This document shows positions 1-8,328 of a stretch of DNA of 64,000 bases, in pieces. The notes under the pieces are model-generated. The model had not been told where the DNA came from and ran no database searches. It saw only the letters and a list, made by a program, of their open reading frames with translations. Numbering within the stretch: the stretch's first letter is position 1; each line of letters starts with the position of its first letter. Source of the DNA: Hoeflea_A sp965216535 (GTDB taxonomy: Bacteria; Pseudomonadota; Alphaproteobacteria; Rhizobiales; Rhizobiaceae); the NCBI GenBank assembly GCA_965216535.1, contig OZ244175.1, positions 7,564,001 to 7,628,000 of the forward strand, in the 5' to 3' direction. Both the position numbers and the translations under genes were made by a program.

Positions 1-260
1 ACCGGCACCTTGTAGGTGTAGGAAATGCCGAACTCGCCGTGCAACAGGCCGGTGATCCATTGCCAATAGCGCACCGGCGCGGGTGCATTGAGCCCGAGGC
101 TGTCGCGCAGCGCCGCGACCGTGTCGGGCTGGGCGTTGAGACCCAGCATGAAAGCCGCTGGATCGCCGGGAACCACCTCAATGACAAAGAAAATGACCAG
201 GCTAGCAGCCAGCAGACTGAGCGTCAGCGAAACCAGCCTTTTGATCAGATAGGGCAGCAT
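1..260 (-). CDS. ABC transporter permease, DppB/OppB type (3' end outside window)
   Basis: Inner-membrane permease of a dipeptide/oligopeptide-type ABC importer. Only the first 86 codons are present because the gene runs off the left edge. The translation starts MLPYLIKRLVSLTLSLLAAS, a first membrane helix, and continues with the VVPGDPAAFMLG and GLNAPAPVRYW stretches typical of the DppB N-terminal region. It lies 64 bp after the binding-protein gene on the same strand, so the two are almost certainly one operon. The substrate cannot be told from the sequence; the M20 deacylase next door would fit a peptide or an acylated amino acid. Confidence 0.85.
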   Translation of the reverse strand, partial: MLPYLIKRLVSLTLSLLAASLVIFFVIEVVPGDPAAFMLGLNAQPDTVAALRDSLGLNAPAPVRYWQWITGLLHGEFGISYTYKVP

Positions 261-288
261 GAAACCGCATCGGGACGGAGGAAGGCGG

Positions 289-317
289 TGACGGGAGCCG
301 GCAGTCGGCTCCCGTCA
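289..317 (-). promoter_or_regulatory. Intercistronic hairpin between binding protein and permease
   Basis: A perfect 11-bp inverted repeat (TGACGGGAGCC at 289-299, its complement at 307-317) with a 7-nt loop lies between the binding-protein stop and the permease start. No T-run follows it. Such hairpins after the binding-protein gene of ABC operons commonly stabilise the upstream message or partly stop transcription, giving more binding protein than permease. That role is inferred. Confidence 0.55.
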
Positions 318-324
318 GTGTCGA

Positions 325-1815
325 TCAGTCGTCCCAGTGGACTGCGGTCATATCAGACGCCTGGGTCGGGGCGTTTTCCCAGATGCCGCGCAGCTTGGCA
401 TTGACCACGCCGGTGTTGGCGAGCTGGAACAGATAGCCGTTGACATAATCGTCGGCGATTTTCTGCTGAGCCGCCTTGAGCAGCTTGTCGCGCTCCGCCG
501 GATCCGTGGCGTTGTTGAGATCCTCGATGATCTTCTGGAATTCCGGGCTGTCATACTGGAAGTAGTAATCCGGCCTTGCATAGATGCCGATATCCAGCGG
601 CTCGGTATGGGAGACAATGGTCAGGCCATAGTCCTTGCCACGGAACACCTGCTCCAGCCACTGCGCCCATTCCAGGTTGCTGATTTCGGTCTGGATGCCG
701 ACATCGCGCAATTGCGAGGCAATGATCTCGCCGCCGCGGCGCGCGTAGGAGGGCGGTGGCAGTTTCAGCGTCGTTTCAAAGCCGTCCGGGAAGCCGGCCT
801 CTGCCAGCAGCGCCTTGGCCTTTTCCGGATCGTAATTCGACTGTCCGGTCAGGTCGACATAGGACGGATGATGCGGCGCGAAGTGGGTGCCGATCGGTGT
901 GCCGTAGCCGAACATGGCGCCGTCAATGATGGCCTGCCGGTCGATGGCATGGGCCAGCGCCTCGCGCACCTTCGGATTATCGAAGGGCGGCATCTTGTTG
1001 TTGGTCGACAGAATGGTTTCACCTTCGGTCGAGCCGGCGATCACCTTGAAACGCGGATCGGCGCCGAACTGCGTCAGGTTTTCCGGTGCCGGGAACGGCA
1101 TGAAGGCATCAACGTCGCCGGCCATCACCGCCGCGAAAGCCGCGTTCGGATCCGAGATGTATTTGAACGTCACCTTGTCCAACTTGGCCGGGGTGCCCCA
1201 ATAGTCGGGGTTCTTTTCAAGTTCGATCCGGTCGCCCTGGACCCAGTCCTTGAACTTGAAAGCGCCGGTGCCGACCGGATTGGTCGCATTGTTGGCGATC
1301 GACTCCGAAGCCACGATGGCCGCGTCGCCCCAGGCGAGGTTGAACAGGAAGTTGCCGTTCGGCTTCTTCAGGGTGATCTTGACGGTGTGCGGATCGACCA
1401 CTTCGACGGATTCGATATCGGCGTAGAGCGCCTTCTGAGCGTTGGTCGAGTCTTCGTCGTCGATACGTTCCAGCGAGAACTTGACGTCGTCGGCGTTGAA
1501 TTCAGTCCCGTCATGGAACTGAACGCCCTGGCGCAGCTTGAAGGTATAGACCTTGCCGTCGTCGGAAATGGTCCAGGATTCGGCAAGTCCCGGTACGATC
1601 GCCCCGTCGGAGGCAAAGCGCGTCAGGCCTTCAAAGATGTTTGAGTAGGTCACCTGGTCGATGGCGCCGGCGGCACCCGACGTCGGATCGAGATTTGGCG
1701 GCTCCAACTGCGCACCGATGGTGATGTCGGTCTTGGCGGCGAAAGCGGCCGGGGTCAGCGCCGTACTCGCGGCCAGTATCCCCGCTATGGCCAGCGATTT
1801 GATGATTGGCGTCAT
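325..1815 (-). CDS. ABC transporter substrate-binding protein, family 5 (peptide type)
   Basis: Periplasmic solute-binding protein (SBP_bac_5) of about 496 residues. It has a Sec signal peptide (hydrophobic core then AFA-A near residue 27) and the family pattern of LEPPNLDPTSGA near the mature N-terminus, followed by WTISDDGKVYTFKLRQGVQFHDGTEF-type sequence. An ATG at 1821 lies only about 1-2 nt from the AGGAGG ribosome site, while the ATG at 1815 has 7 nt spacing, so 1815 is preferred. It is the first gene of the operon that continues into the permease at the window edge. The ligand is probably a peptide but is not readable from sequence. Confidence 0.9.
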   Translation of the reverse strand: MTPIIKSLAIAGILAASTALTPAAFAAKTDITIGAQLEPPNLDPTSGAAGAIDQVTYSNIFEGLTRFASDGAIVPGLAESWTISDDGKVYTFKLRQGVQFHDGTEFNADDVKFSLERIDDEDSTNAQKALYADIESVEVVDPHTVKITLKKPNGNFLFNLAWGDAAIVASESIANNATNPVGTGAFKFKDWVQGDRIELEKNPDYWGTPAKLDKVTFKYISDPNAAFAAVMAGDVDAFMPFPAPENLTQFGADPRFKVIAGSTEGETILSTNNKMPPFDNPKVREALAHAIDRQAIIDGAMFGYGTPIGTHFAPHHPSYVDLTGQSNYDPEKAKALLAEAGFPDGFETTLKLPPPSYARRGGEIIASQLRDVGIQTEISNLEWAQWLEQVFRGKDYGLTIVSHTEPLDIGIYARPDYYFQYDSPEFQKIIEDLNNATDPAERDKLLKAAQQKIADDYVNGYLFQLANTGVVNAKLRGIWENAPTQASDMTAVHWDD

Positions 1816-1887
1816 TTTCATTCCTCCTGTTGGTCTCTTTCGAGCACTTCTTGTGTTTCAATACATAGCTTTACGCGCCGCGGCTTA

Positions 1888-3177
1888 TCAAGCGTCGAGA
1901 AGCTCCTCCAGCGCGTGCGCCATGACTTTGGCAGAGTCGATCATGTCGTCGATGCCGACATATTCATCCGGCTGGTGGGCCAGATCAAGAATGCCGGGAC
2001 CATAGGCGATGCAGTCCTTCAGACGACCGATGCGGTCGATGTGTTTCTGATCATAGGTGCCCGGTGAGACGACATAATCCGGGTCCTTGCCCAGCACTTT
2101 TTCAATCGATCGGGACACCGACTGCACCACTGGCGCATCCTTTTCGGTCATGGTCGGGCTGACATGCCACAGTTCGCGGATCTCGTACTCGAAATCGCGT
2201 TCAGCGCTGACCCGGGCAACGATATCGGTGACCTCGCGCGGAACCTCCTCCGGGTCTTCCTCGATAATGTAGCGCCGGTCGATCACCATTCGGCAGGAAT
2301 CCGGCACGCAGGCCGACGGGAAACCGGTGAAGTCGGCCTCCGGCTCGGCCTGGCCGCCATGCACCGAGTTTATGTTCATGGTCGACTGGCGCGCGCCTTC
2401 CGGCACCACCGGCATCGCGGTGCGCTTTTCGGCAAGCGCCGGATAGAGGGTCGATTCGAACTCCTGCAGCACCGCGCCCATGTGACGCACCGCACAGTCG
2501 CCGAGAAACGGCATGGAGCCGTGGGCAATATGGCCCTTGGTTTCGATTTCTGCCCACCAGACGCCGCGATGGCCAAGGCAAATGCGATCCTTGTTGAGCG
2601 GCTCGGGGATGATCACGTGCTGCACGCGCTTGGGGTCAAAGAAGCCCTTTTCGGCCAGATAGGCAACGCCGCCATAGCCGCCGGTTTCTTCGTCTGCCGT
2701 TCCGGAGATTTCGATTGCGCCGTTGAAGTCGGGACGGGCATCGATGAACGCCTCGGCGGCGATGATCGAAGCGGCGAGACCGCCTTTCATGTCGCAGGCG
2801 CCGCGACCGTATATCTTGCCATCTTTCACCTCGCCACCGAACGGGTCCATCGTCCAGCCATGGCCGGTCTCGACCACGTCGATGTGAGAGTTGAAATGCA
2901 CGCAAGGTCCCGGACCGCGACCTTCACGGCGGGCAACGACGTTCCAGCGCGGATAGCGTTCGCTATCGCCAGGGGTGCCGTGTGCCCGCACCATCTGGAT
3001 GTCGAAGTTGCGCGCCCGCAAGCGACCGGCCAGATATTCGCAGATCTCCAGATAGGCCTCGCCCGGAGGGTTGAGGGTCGGGATGCGGATGAGGTCCTGG
3101 GTCAGCGCGACCAGTTCATCGCGTCGCGCTTCGATTAGATCAATGAAGGACGCCGCAATTGCGGGAGTCTCATTCAT
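1888..3177 (-). CDS. M20-family deacylase/peptidase (ArgE/DapE-like)
   Basis: Zinc-dependent amidohydrolase of 429 residues that would remove acyl groups or cleave small peptides in the cytoplasm. The metal-site motifs are all visible: H98-I-D100, GRGACDMKGG with D129, ADEETGG with the general base E163 and ligand E164, and IIPEP further on. The insert between them matches the M20 dimerisation domain. It is upstream of the binding-protein gene on the same strand, with 66 bp between, so it probably belongs to the same operon and processes what the transporter brings in. The exact substrate is unknown. Confidence 0.85.
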   Translation of the reverse strand: MNETPAIAASFIDLIEARRDELVALTQDLIRIPTLNPPGEAYLEICEYLAGRLRARNFDIQMVRAHGTPGDSERYPRWNVVARREGRGPGPCVHFNSHIDVVETGHGWTMDPFGGEVKDGKIYGRGACDMKGGLAASIIAAEAFIDARPDFNGAIEISGTADEETGGYGGVAYLAEKGFFDPKRVQHVIIPEPLNKDRICLGHRGVWWAEIETKGHIAHGSMPFLGDCAVRHMGAVLQEFESTLYPALAEKRTAMPVVPEGARQSTMNINSVHGGQAEPEADFTGFPSACVPDSCRMVIDRRYIIEEDPEEVPREVTDIVARVSAERDFEYEIRELWHVSPTMTEKDAPVVQSVSRSIEKVLGKDPDYVVSPGTYDQKHIDRIGRLKDCIAYGPGILDLAHQPDEYVGIDDMIDSAKVMAHALEELLDA

Positions 3178-3278
3178 GCCGCTTCACCCTTTCGCAAATC
3201 CCTGAAACAACGGTACAAATAGCCAAGCTCGTATCATTTCGCGGAGCCGTGGAGCCCGCAATACCGTAGGACTACGAA

Positions 3279-3857
3279 ATGGCAGGTATCGCAGAGGACG
3301 CGATAGTCGACATCCAGGTGCTGAACGAACTCGCCTTCGACAGCGCCCCCGTCGGGATCGTGCTGACCGAAAACCGGGTGATCCGCGCCTGCAACCAGAC
3401 TTTTGCGGCCATCTTCGGCTATGGCAAGGACGAGCTGATCGGCCAGTCTTTCCGCGTGCTCTATGCCTCCAACGAAGAGTTCGAGCATATGCGTGATATC
3501 GGCCTGAAAACCCTGCGCGAGGGCCGGCCCTATAGCGACGAGCGCATCATGCCGCGCAAGGACGGAAGCCTGTTCTGGTGCCGGGTGCGCGCCCACAGTC
3601 CGACACCGGACGATCCCCTGCGCCGCACGATCCTGACCTATGCCGACATGTCCGAACAGCGGCCCTACATTCCGCTATCGGTGCGCGAACGCCAGATCAT
3701 CCTCGAACTCAGCGGCGGCAGGACCAGCAAGGAAATCGCCCGCCACCTCGGCATCTCACCGCGCACCGTCGAGTTCTATCGGGCGCGCCTGCTGAAGAAG
3801 TTCAGCGTCAGCAACGTCACCGAGCTTCTGGCCCATCTTGGCGCGCCGCCGGAATGA
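3279..3857 (+). CDS. PAS domain LuxR-type transcriptional regulator
   Basis: A 192-residue regulator. An N-terminal PAS sensor (about residues 14-115, with the NQTFAAIFGY and LREGRPYSDERIMPRKDGSLFWCR stretches) is joined to a C-terminal LuxR/GerE helix-turn-helix (about 130-190, SVRERQIILELSGGRTSKEIARHLGIS pattern). There is no receiver domain, so the signal is probably a small ligand or redox state sensed by the PAS fold. It is divergent from the deacylase/ABC operon with 101 bp between, so it may regulate that operon. A short inverted repeat (CGTAG-GA-CTACG, 3265-3276) lies directly before the start codon. Confidence 0.88.
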   Translation: MAGIAEDAIVDIQVLNELAFDSAPVGIVLTENRVIRACNQTFAAIFGYGKDELIGQSFRVLYASNEEFEHMRDIGLKTLREGRPYSDERIMPRKDGSLFWCRVRAHSPTPDDPLRRTILTYADMSEQRPYIPLSVRERQIILELSGGRTSKEIARHLGISPRTVEFYRARLLKKFSVSNVTELLAHLGAPPE

Positions 3858-3933
3858 TTTGATTTCGAAATGCCAGTTGCGTTGCGTCTGACGTTCGGGT
3901 CGATAGGAGAAAGACTCGTTTCAGAAACGACGT

Positions 3934-3946
3934 GCCAGAATTTTGG
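3934..3946. repeat. Left remnant of a palindromic REP/MITE-like repeat, split by the IS
   Basis: The sequence GCCAGAATTTTGG borders the left end of the insertion sequence. Its AATTTTGG matches the reverse complement of the far arm (CCCCAAAATT, 5375-5384) of the repeat on the other side of the IS. It is therefore read as the displaced foot of that repeat. Confidence 0.7.
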
Positions 3947-4024
3947 TGATGGTATGGACGCCCCCGCCGGCTTCAGATTGAGCCATACTGGGTTGTCGTG
4001 TCGATCCAGTAAGAGGAGACGTCC

Positions 4025-5056
4025 ATGTCAGCCATTATTGCCGTTGGGCTGGATTTAGCAAAGTCGATTTTCCAGGTTCATTGCGTTGATGCCTCGGGCA
4101 GAGCGGTTTTGAAGCGGAAGCTGCGTCGGTCGCAGGTTGAAGAGTTCTTCAGCAAGTTGTCACCGTGCATTGTTGCGCTGGAGGCCAGTTCCGGTGCGCA
4201 TTATTGGGGCCGATTGCTGCAATCGCAAGGCCATGAGGTTCGGCTTCTTGCGCCGCAGTTCGTGAAGCCGTTTGTGAAGACCAACAAGAACGATGCCGCT
4301 GACGCGGAAGCGATCTGTGAGGCGGTTCAGCGTCCGACGATGCGGTTTGCACCGCTCAAGAGCACGGATCAGCAGGCGGTGCTGATGGTGCATCGGGGCC
4401 GGGAACTGCTGGTGCGTCAACGCACCATGCTGATCAATGCACTGCGCGGCCACTGCGCCGAGTTCGGACTTGTTGTGGCCAAGGGCCCGAGCCATGTGAA
4501 AGAGCTCATTGCCATCATCGAGGACGAGAAGGACGAGCGACTTCCGCAGTTGGCGCGAGAGGTACTGGGGATCCAGGTCGCACAGCTGCGCCAGGTTCAG
4601 GTCGGCATCTCTCGACTTGAGAGGCGGCTTCATGCCTGGCATCGCTCGAATGCGGCCAGTCGCCGGCTGGAAACGATCCCCGGTGTCGGTGTGATCACGG
4701 CTACTGCGCTTGTTGCGACGGTTGGTGATGCGTCCCAGTTTCATTCGGCTCGCCAGTTTGCGGCTTATCTGGGCCTGGTGCCGAAGCAGAACTCAAGCGG
4801 CGGCAAGGAGCAGTTAGGGCGTATTTCGAAGCGTGGCGATCGCTATTTGAGGCGGTTGCTGGTGCATGGTGCCCGGGCCGATCTGCGCTGGAGCCGGAGG
4901 CGCAAGGGATATCGATCGCAATGGCAGCAGGCGATGCTGAACCGACGGCCGACCAATGTGGTTCTGGTGGCCACCGCTAACAAGACCGCACGCATTGTCT
5001 GGGCGCTGCTGCGCCGCGAGGAGGCCTATCGGCCGCGGGCACAGGCTGCTGCATAG
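4025..5056 (+). CDS. IS110-family transposase (DEDD/serine recombinase), copy 1
   Basis: A 343-residue transposase. The RuvC-like N-terminal domain shows the DEDD set at D10 (GLDLAK), E53 (ALEAS), D90 and D93 (NKNDAADAE). The C-terminal Transposase_20 domain has a helix-hairpin-helix-like IPGVGVITATALVATVGD (about 218-235) and the NSSGGKEQLGRISKRG block, where S257 or S258 would be the catalytic serine. These enzymes move a circular IS intermediate to a target chosen by a guide RNA made from the IS. The start has a GAGGAGA ribosome site. The protein is identical to that of copy 2, and no disruption is seen. Confidence 0.93.
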   Translation: MSAIIAVGLDLAKSIFQVHCVDASGRAVLKRKLRRSQVEEFFSKLSPCIVALEASSGAHYWGRLLQSQGHEVRLLAPQFVKPFVKTNKNDAADAEAICEAVQRPTMRFAPLKSTDQQAVLMVHRGRELLVRQRTMLINALRGHCAEFGLVVAKGPSHVKELIAIIEDEKDERLPQLAREVLGIQVAQLRQVQVGISRLERRLHAWHRSNAASRRLETIPGVGVITATALVATVGDASQFHSARQFAAYLGLVPKQNSSGGKEQLGRISKRGDRYLRRLLVHGARADLRWSRRRKGYRSQWQQAMLNRRPTNVVLVATANKTARIVWALLRREEAYRPRAQAAA

Positions 5057-5099
5057 CAGTCTACACGAGTGAAGCAGATTGATTGCGAGGGTAGTTGAT

Positions 5100-5235
5100 G
5101 TGATGGCATGACAGGGTCAACCGGGATCGGCCAAACCTGTTAAACTGTCCGGGCTTCGAGCCCGTTTCGGTGTAGAGGCGTCGATCCTCGGATTTCCATC
5201 AGGGCCAGCGGTCATCAACCGCGACTTCAAAGGCC
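5100..5235 (+). ncRNA. Putative seekRNA (guide RNA) of IS copy 1
   Basis: The 250 bp between the transposase stop and the right IS end is identical in both copies and codes for nothing. It contains TAAACTGTCC (5141-5150), the exact complement of the target arm GGACAGTTTA (5307-5316), with ATCGG (5126-5130) before it resembling the left target TTYGG. It also contains TAGAGG (5173-5178), identical to the right IS end plus GG (5303-5308), and CCATCA (5196-5201), the complement of the left IS end TGATGG (3947-3952). A 6-bp hairpin (5150-5164) separates the target-like and donor-like parts. This matches guide RNAs of IS1111/IS110 elements. The RNA ends are estimates. Confidence 0.6.
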
Positions 5236-5306
5236 GGATAGATGACTGCAAACCCGACCCCGCCAACATCAACAAAAACGCTTGCAATCACGGGGGCGTC
5301 CATAGA

Positions 5307-5392
5307 GGACAGTTTACTTAATTCTTACTAAAGCGCTGATTTTATGAAGAATATTGAGGAATTAAGTAAACTGTCCCCAAAATTGCAGCCTC
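5307..5392. repeat. Palindromic REP/MITE-like repeat, right part (site 1)
   Basis: A strong palindrome starts GGACAGTTTACTTAATTC and ends with the complementary GAATTAAGTAAACTGTCC, followed by CCCAAAATTGCAGCCTC. The core of about 40 bp is AT-rich and non-coding. The copy at 40922 has the same arms, but its core is homologous only when reverse-complemented. The missing left foot lies across the IS at 3934-3946. It resembles REP-type or MITE repeats mobilised in trans; no transposase for it is in this window. Confidence 0.75.
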
Positions 5393-5435
5393 CACATCCG
5401 CGGCGATAATCAACCGCTCAGATCGCGTTGATAGA

Positions 5436-6308
5436 TCACCCCCGCCAGCTTCCGTCGCGCCACATGGCGGTGAGGGCAGCGCGGTAGTCGGGGTGGCGCA
5501 TGGCGTAGCCGCTGGCCTTCAATTTGGCGTTGGAGACTCGCTTGACCTCGCCGTAGAAGGAGCGGGCCATGGGTGACAGGTCAGCTGTGGCAAAATCGAT
5601 TTCGGGCGGCGGCTCGATACCCATAAGCTGAGCGGCAAACAGGACCACGTCCTGGGGTGGCGCCGGCAGGTCGTCGGTGACGTTCCAGAGGCCGGAGGAC
5701 TCATGGGCGGCCAGATGCACCAGGGCGCCGGCGATATCGTCGACATGGATGCGGTTGAAGACCTGGCCTGGCTTGACCAGGCGGCGCGCCTTGCCGGCCT
5801 GCAGATTGACGAAGGTGTTGCGGCCCGGACCGTAGATCCCGGACAAACGCAGGACGGAGACCGGCAGTTCGTTCGCCTTGCCGGCCTGCAGCCAGCACCG
5901 TTCAGCGGCGTCCCGCCAGATGGACCGGCGGGAAACCGGGCGGCAGCGGGTCTCCTCATCGACCCAGCGTCCCTCATGATCGCCGTAGACGCCGACGGTG
6001 GATAGATAGGCTGCCCAGCGAAGGTTTGGGAACAGAGCCGCCAGACCTTCGCCGGCAAGCCTCAACAGCGGATCGCCGTCCTCGCCCGGAGCGATGGACT
6101 GGACCAAATGAGTTACACCCTTGAACTCCTGCTTCAGGTCGTCTGACAGGGTTTCACCGTCGAATTCAAACGGAATGAGGCCGGTTTCCGACAGGCGCGC
6201 AAAACGTTCGGCCGACCGTGTCGTGCCGGCGGCACGCTGGGTGCGGCCCTGCATTTCCCGCGCTATCGCAAGGCCGGAAAAACCGGCTCCGAGGATCATC
6301 AGACGCAT
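5436..6308 (-). CDS. NAD(P)-binding SDR/epimerase-like protein (YeeZ type)
   Basis: An extended-SDR-like protein of 290 residues. A Rossmann nucleotide-binding motif GAGFSGLAIA lies at the N-terminus, an STVGVYGDHEGRWVDEET segment holds the YeeZ-like active-site region, and RLSGIYGPGRN lies further on. The ATG at 6308 (MRLMILGAG) puts the Rossmann motif at the extreme N-terminus as the family requires; the upstream in-frame stretch is queG antisense. It follows queG on the same strand with 4 bp between, so the two are cotranscribed. The substrate is unknown. Confidence 0.82.
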   Translation of the reverse strand: MRLMILGAGFSGLAIAREMQGRTQRAAGTTRSAERFARLSETGLIPFEFDGETLSDDLKQEFKGVTHLVQSIAPGEDGDPLLRLAGEGLAALFPNLRWAAYLSTVGVYGDHEGRWVDEETRCRPVSRRSIWRDAAERCWLQAGKANELPVSVLRLSGIYGPGRNTFVNLQAGKARRLVKPGQVFNRIHVDDIAGALVHLAAHESSGLWNVTDDLPAPPQDVVLFAAQLMGIEPPPEIDFATADLSPMARSFYGEVKRVSNAKLKASGYAMRHPDYRAALTAMWRDGSWRG

Positions 6309-6312
6309 GATA

Positions 6313-7470
6313 CTAGCGACTCCCCTGTTCAACGGCAGTTTGCCACTCGGCCAGCACGCTGTCATCCGTTTCCAGATGCCTGTCGCGAAGCTCCAGGAGC
6401 GCGGTTTGGTCGAGCAGTTGCGAAAGTGCCCAGACCGCCGCACCACGCACCAATGGCGACTGATCGTCCAGCAGGGCGACGCACGGATCGGCGAGTTCTC
6501 TCTCGCCCGAGTTGCCGCAGGCGATCAGCACGTTGCGCAGGAAACGATCGCGCCCGATTCGCTTGACCGGTGAGCCGGCAAAGAATTGCCTGAATGTCGC
6601 ATCGTCGAGCTTCAGCAGATTGGCCAGAGGCGGAGCTTCGAGGTCCTCACGCATGGTCAACTTTGCCTCGTTTGCAACGCCGGCAAACTTGTTCCATGGG
6701 CAGACGGCCAGGCAGTCGTCACAGCCGAACACCCGATTGCCGATGGCAACACGAAATTCATGCGGGATGGGCCCCTTGTGCTCGATGGTGAGGTAGGAAA
6801 TACAGCGACGCGCATCGAGCTGATAAGGTGCCGGAAACGCGTCGGTCGGGCAGACGTCGAGGCAGGCGCGGCAGGAGCCGCAATGATCGGTTTCGGCGGC
6901 ATCCGGCGGCAGCGGCTCGGTGGTGAAGATCGAACCGAGGAACAGCCACGAACCGAACTCGCGGCTAACCAGATTGCTGTGCTTGCCCTGCCAGCCAAGA
7001 CCGGCCGCGGCGGCAAGGGGCTTTTCCATCACCGGTGCCGTGTCGACGAAGACCTTGACGTCGCAACCGGCCCGCGCTGCGAACCGACCTGCAACACCCT
7101 TCAGGCGACCTTTGATGATGTCGTGATAGTCCCGATTTCCGGCGTAGACGGAAATCGCTGCGCGGTCACCGCGGTCAAGAAGCCGCAAGGGATCCAGGTC
7201 GGGACCGTAGTTGAGGCTGACCATCAGGATCGAGCGGACCTCCGACCACAGGACAAGCGGGTCGGCACGCCGCTCTTTGGTCTCTGCCATCCATTGCATC
7301 GTGCCGTGGCGGCCATCGGCAAGATAAGCTTCGAGGGCTGCGGGAGCATGGTCGGCGATCGCCGCAGGATCGACGATACGAGCGCTGTCAAAGCCGGCCG
7401 CCAGCGCCTCGCCCAGCAAGAAATCTTTGAGGCGTTGCGACCGTTCCGGCTTGCGCGACGCCGCCGTCAT
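6313..7470 (-). CDS. queG: Epoxyqueuosine reductase
   Basis: Catalyses the last step of queuosine biosynthesis in tRNA, the reduction of epoxyqueuosine, with cobalamin and two [4Fe-4S] clusters. The 385-residue protein carries C197-x2-C200-x2-C203-x3-C207, then C223, then C250-x2-C253-x3-C257, the bacterial ferredoxin-like pattern of QueG, and VDTAPVMEK with the proposed catalytic D143. The C-terminal part has HEAT-like repeats, as in full-length QueG. It lies between a GST-like gene (4 bp upstream) and the SDR-like gene (4 bp downstream), a compact three-gene operon. Confidence 0.96.
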   Translation of the reverse strand: MTAASRKPERSQRLKDFLLGEALAAGFDSARIVDPAAIADHAPAALEAYLADGRHGTMQWMAETKERRADPLVLWSEVRSILMVSLNYGPDLDPLRLLDRGDRAAISVYAGNRDYHDIIKGRLKGVAGRFAARAGCDVKVFVDTAPVMEKPLAAAAGLGWQGKHSNLVSREFGSWLFLGSIFTTEPLPPDAAETDHCGSCRACLDVCPTDAFPAPYQLDARRCISYLTIEHKGPIPHEFRVAIGNRVFGCDDCLAVCPWNKFAGVANEAKLTMREDLEAPPLANLLKLDDATFRQFFAGSPVKRIGRDRFLRNVLIACGNSGERELADPCVALLDDQSPLVRGAAVWALSQLLDQTALLELRDRHLETDDSVLAEWQTAVEQGSR

Positions 7471-7473
7471 GGC

Positions 7474-8166
7474 TCAGAAATCCAGATCCGCGTAGTGCGA
7501 AACCGGCGTCATGTTGCGCACGCGGTCAGCAAGCAAAGGCCGAAAGGCCGGACGCGACTTGATGCGCTGGTACCACAGCTTGGCTTGCGGCGCATCGTTC
7601 CAGGTGATTTCGCCCAGGTAGTCCAGCGTCGAAAGCGCACCGGCGGCGGAAAGATCGGCATAGCTCATGGCATCGCCGGCCAGCCAGTTCCGGCTCGCCG
7701 CAAGCCAGTCGATATAGCGCATGTGCTGACGAATATTGGCGCGGGCAGCCCGCAATGCGCGGGAATCGGGTTCGCCGCCGCCGACATCCTTCGGCATCAG
7801 GATCTTGAAGACACGTTCGCGCACCAGATGGCGGGTGACATCTTGCTCCAGCTTGGCCAGGAACCAGTCCATTAATCGGCGCACCTCGGCACGACCGACA
7901 GTCGATTCAGGCATCAGGCGCCGCTGTTTCTGAAAGGCCCCTTGGGTCTCATCAAGAAACTCGGCGATGACCGTGGCGCCGCAGATGGAATGCAGCGAAT
8001 CGTCGACATAGACCGGCAGCGTGGCGGCCGCATTCATGGCAATGAAGTCGCGGCGGCGCTCCCATGGGCGCTCCTCCACCAGATCCGTCTCCATTTCGTA
8101 TTCATTGAGCGCCAGTCGAATGAAACGCGAGGCGGCGGACATCGGATGATGATAGAGGCTGGGCAT
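7474..8166 (-). CDS. Glutathione S-transferase family protein
   Basis: A 230-residue GST-fold protein. The N-terminal thioredoxin-like domain starts MPSLYHHPMSAASRFIRLAL, with AATLPVYVDD as the cis-proline turn and SICGATVIAEFLDE as the glutathione-side motif. An all-helical C-terminal domain includes GDAMSYADLSAAGALS, the usual N-capping box. Residue S10 or S12 could be the active-site hydroxyl. The ATG at 8166 is chosen because it starts at the beta strand of the fold; eight residues upstream are not family-like. First gene of the GST-queG-SDR operon. Confidence 0.85.
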   Translation of the reverse strand: MPSLYHHPMSAASRFIRLALNEYEMETDLVEERPWERRRDFIAMNAAATLPVYVDDSLHSICGATVIAEFLDETQGAFQKQRRLMPESTVGRAEVRRLMDWFLAKLEQDVTRHLVRERVFKILMPKDVGGGEPDSRALRAARANIRQHMRYIDWLAASRNWLAGDAMSYADLSAAGALSTLDYLGEITWNDAPQAKLWYQRIKSRPAFRPLLADRVRNMTPVSHYADLDF

Positions 8167-8328
8167 GCGGTGTCTGACTTTCCTTCGCAAGGGGTGCGGA
8201 TTTGCATGGCGTCGCCGAACGGCGCTCGATTTGTATGGAATTCCTCAAGAAAAGAGCTATAGGGTTTCGCACGGGGCGACACAAGCGCGGCAATCGCGCA
8301 CTTCATCGCAACAGAACTGGACGGTTTG

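Larger units (their letters stand above)
3947..5306 (+). mobile_element. IS110-family (IS1111-type) insertion sequence, copy 1
   Basis: A complete 1,360-bp element. It has perfect 14-bp subterminal inverted repeats (TATGGACGCCCCCG at 3953-3966 and its complement at 5291-5304) lying 6 bp and 2 bp inside the ends. Subterminal repeats, no target duplication and a long non-coding stretch after the transposase gene are marks of the IS1111 group. GG flanks both ends (3945-3946, 5307-5308) and may be the shared core dinucleotide, so the ends are uncertain by about 2 bp. It is almost identical to the copy at 39562-40921 and lies in the same orientation. Confidence 0.88.

Noticed and set aside
337..1644. 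Open frame of about 435 codons on the plus strand opposite the peptide-binding protein
   Set aside because: Antisense to a recognised binding protein with signal peptide and family pattern; no ribosome site and no protein family seen.
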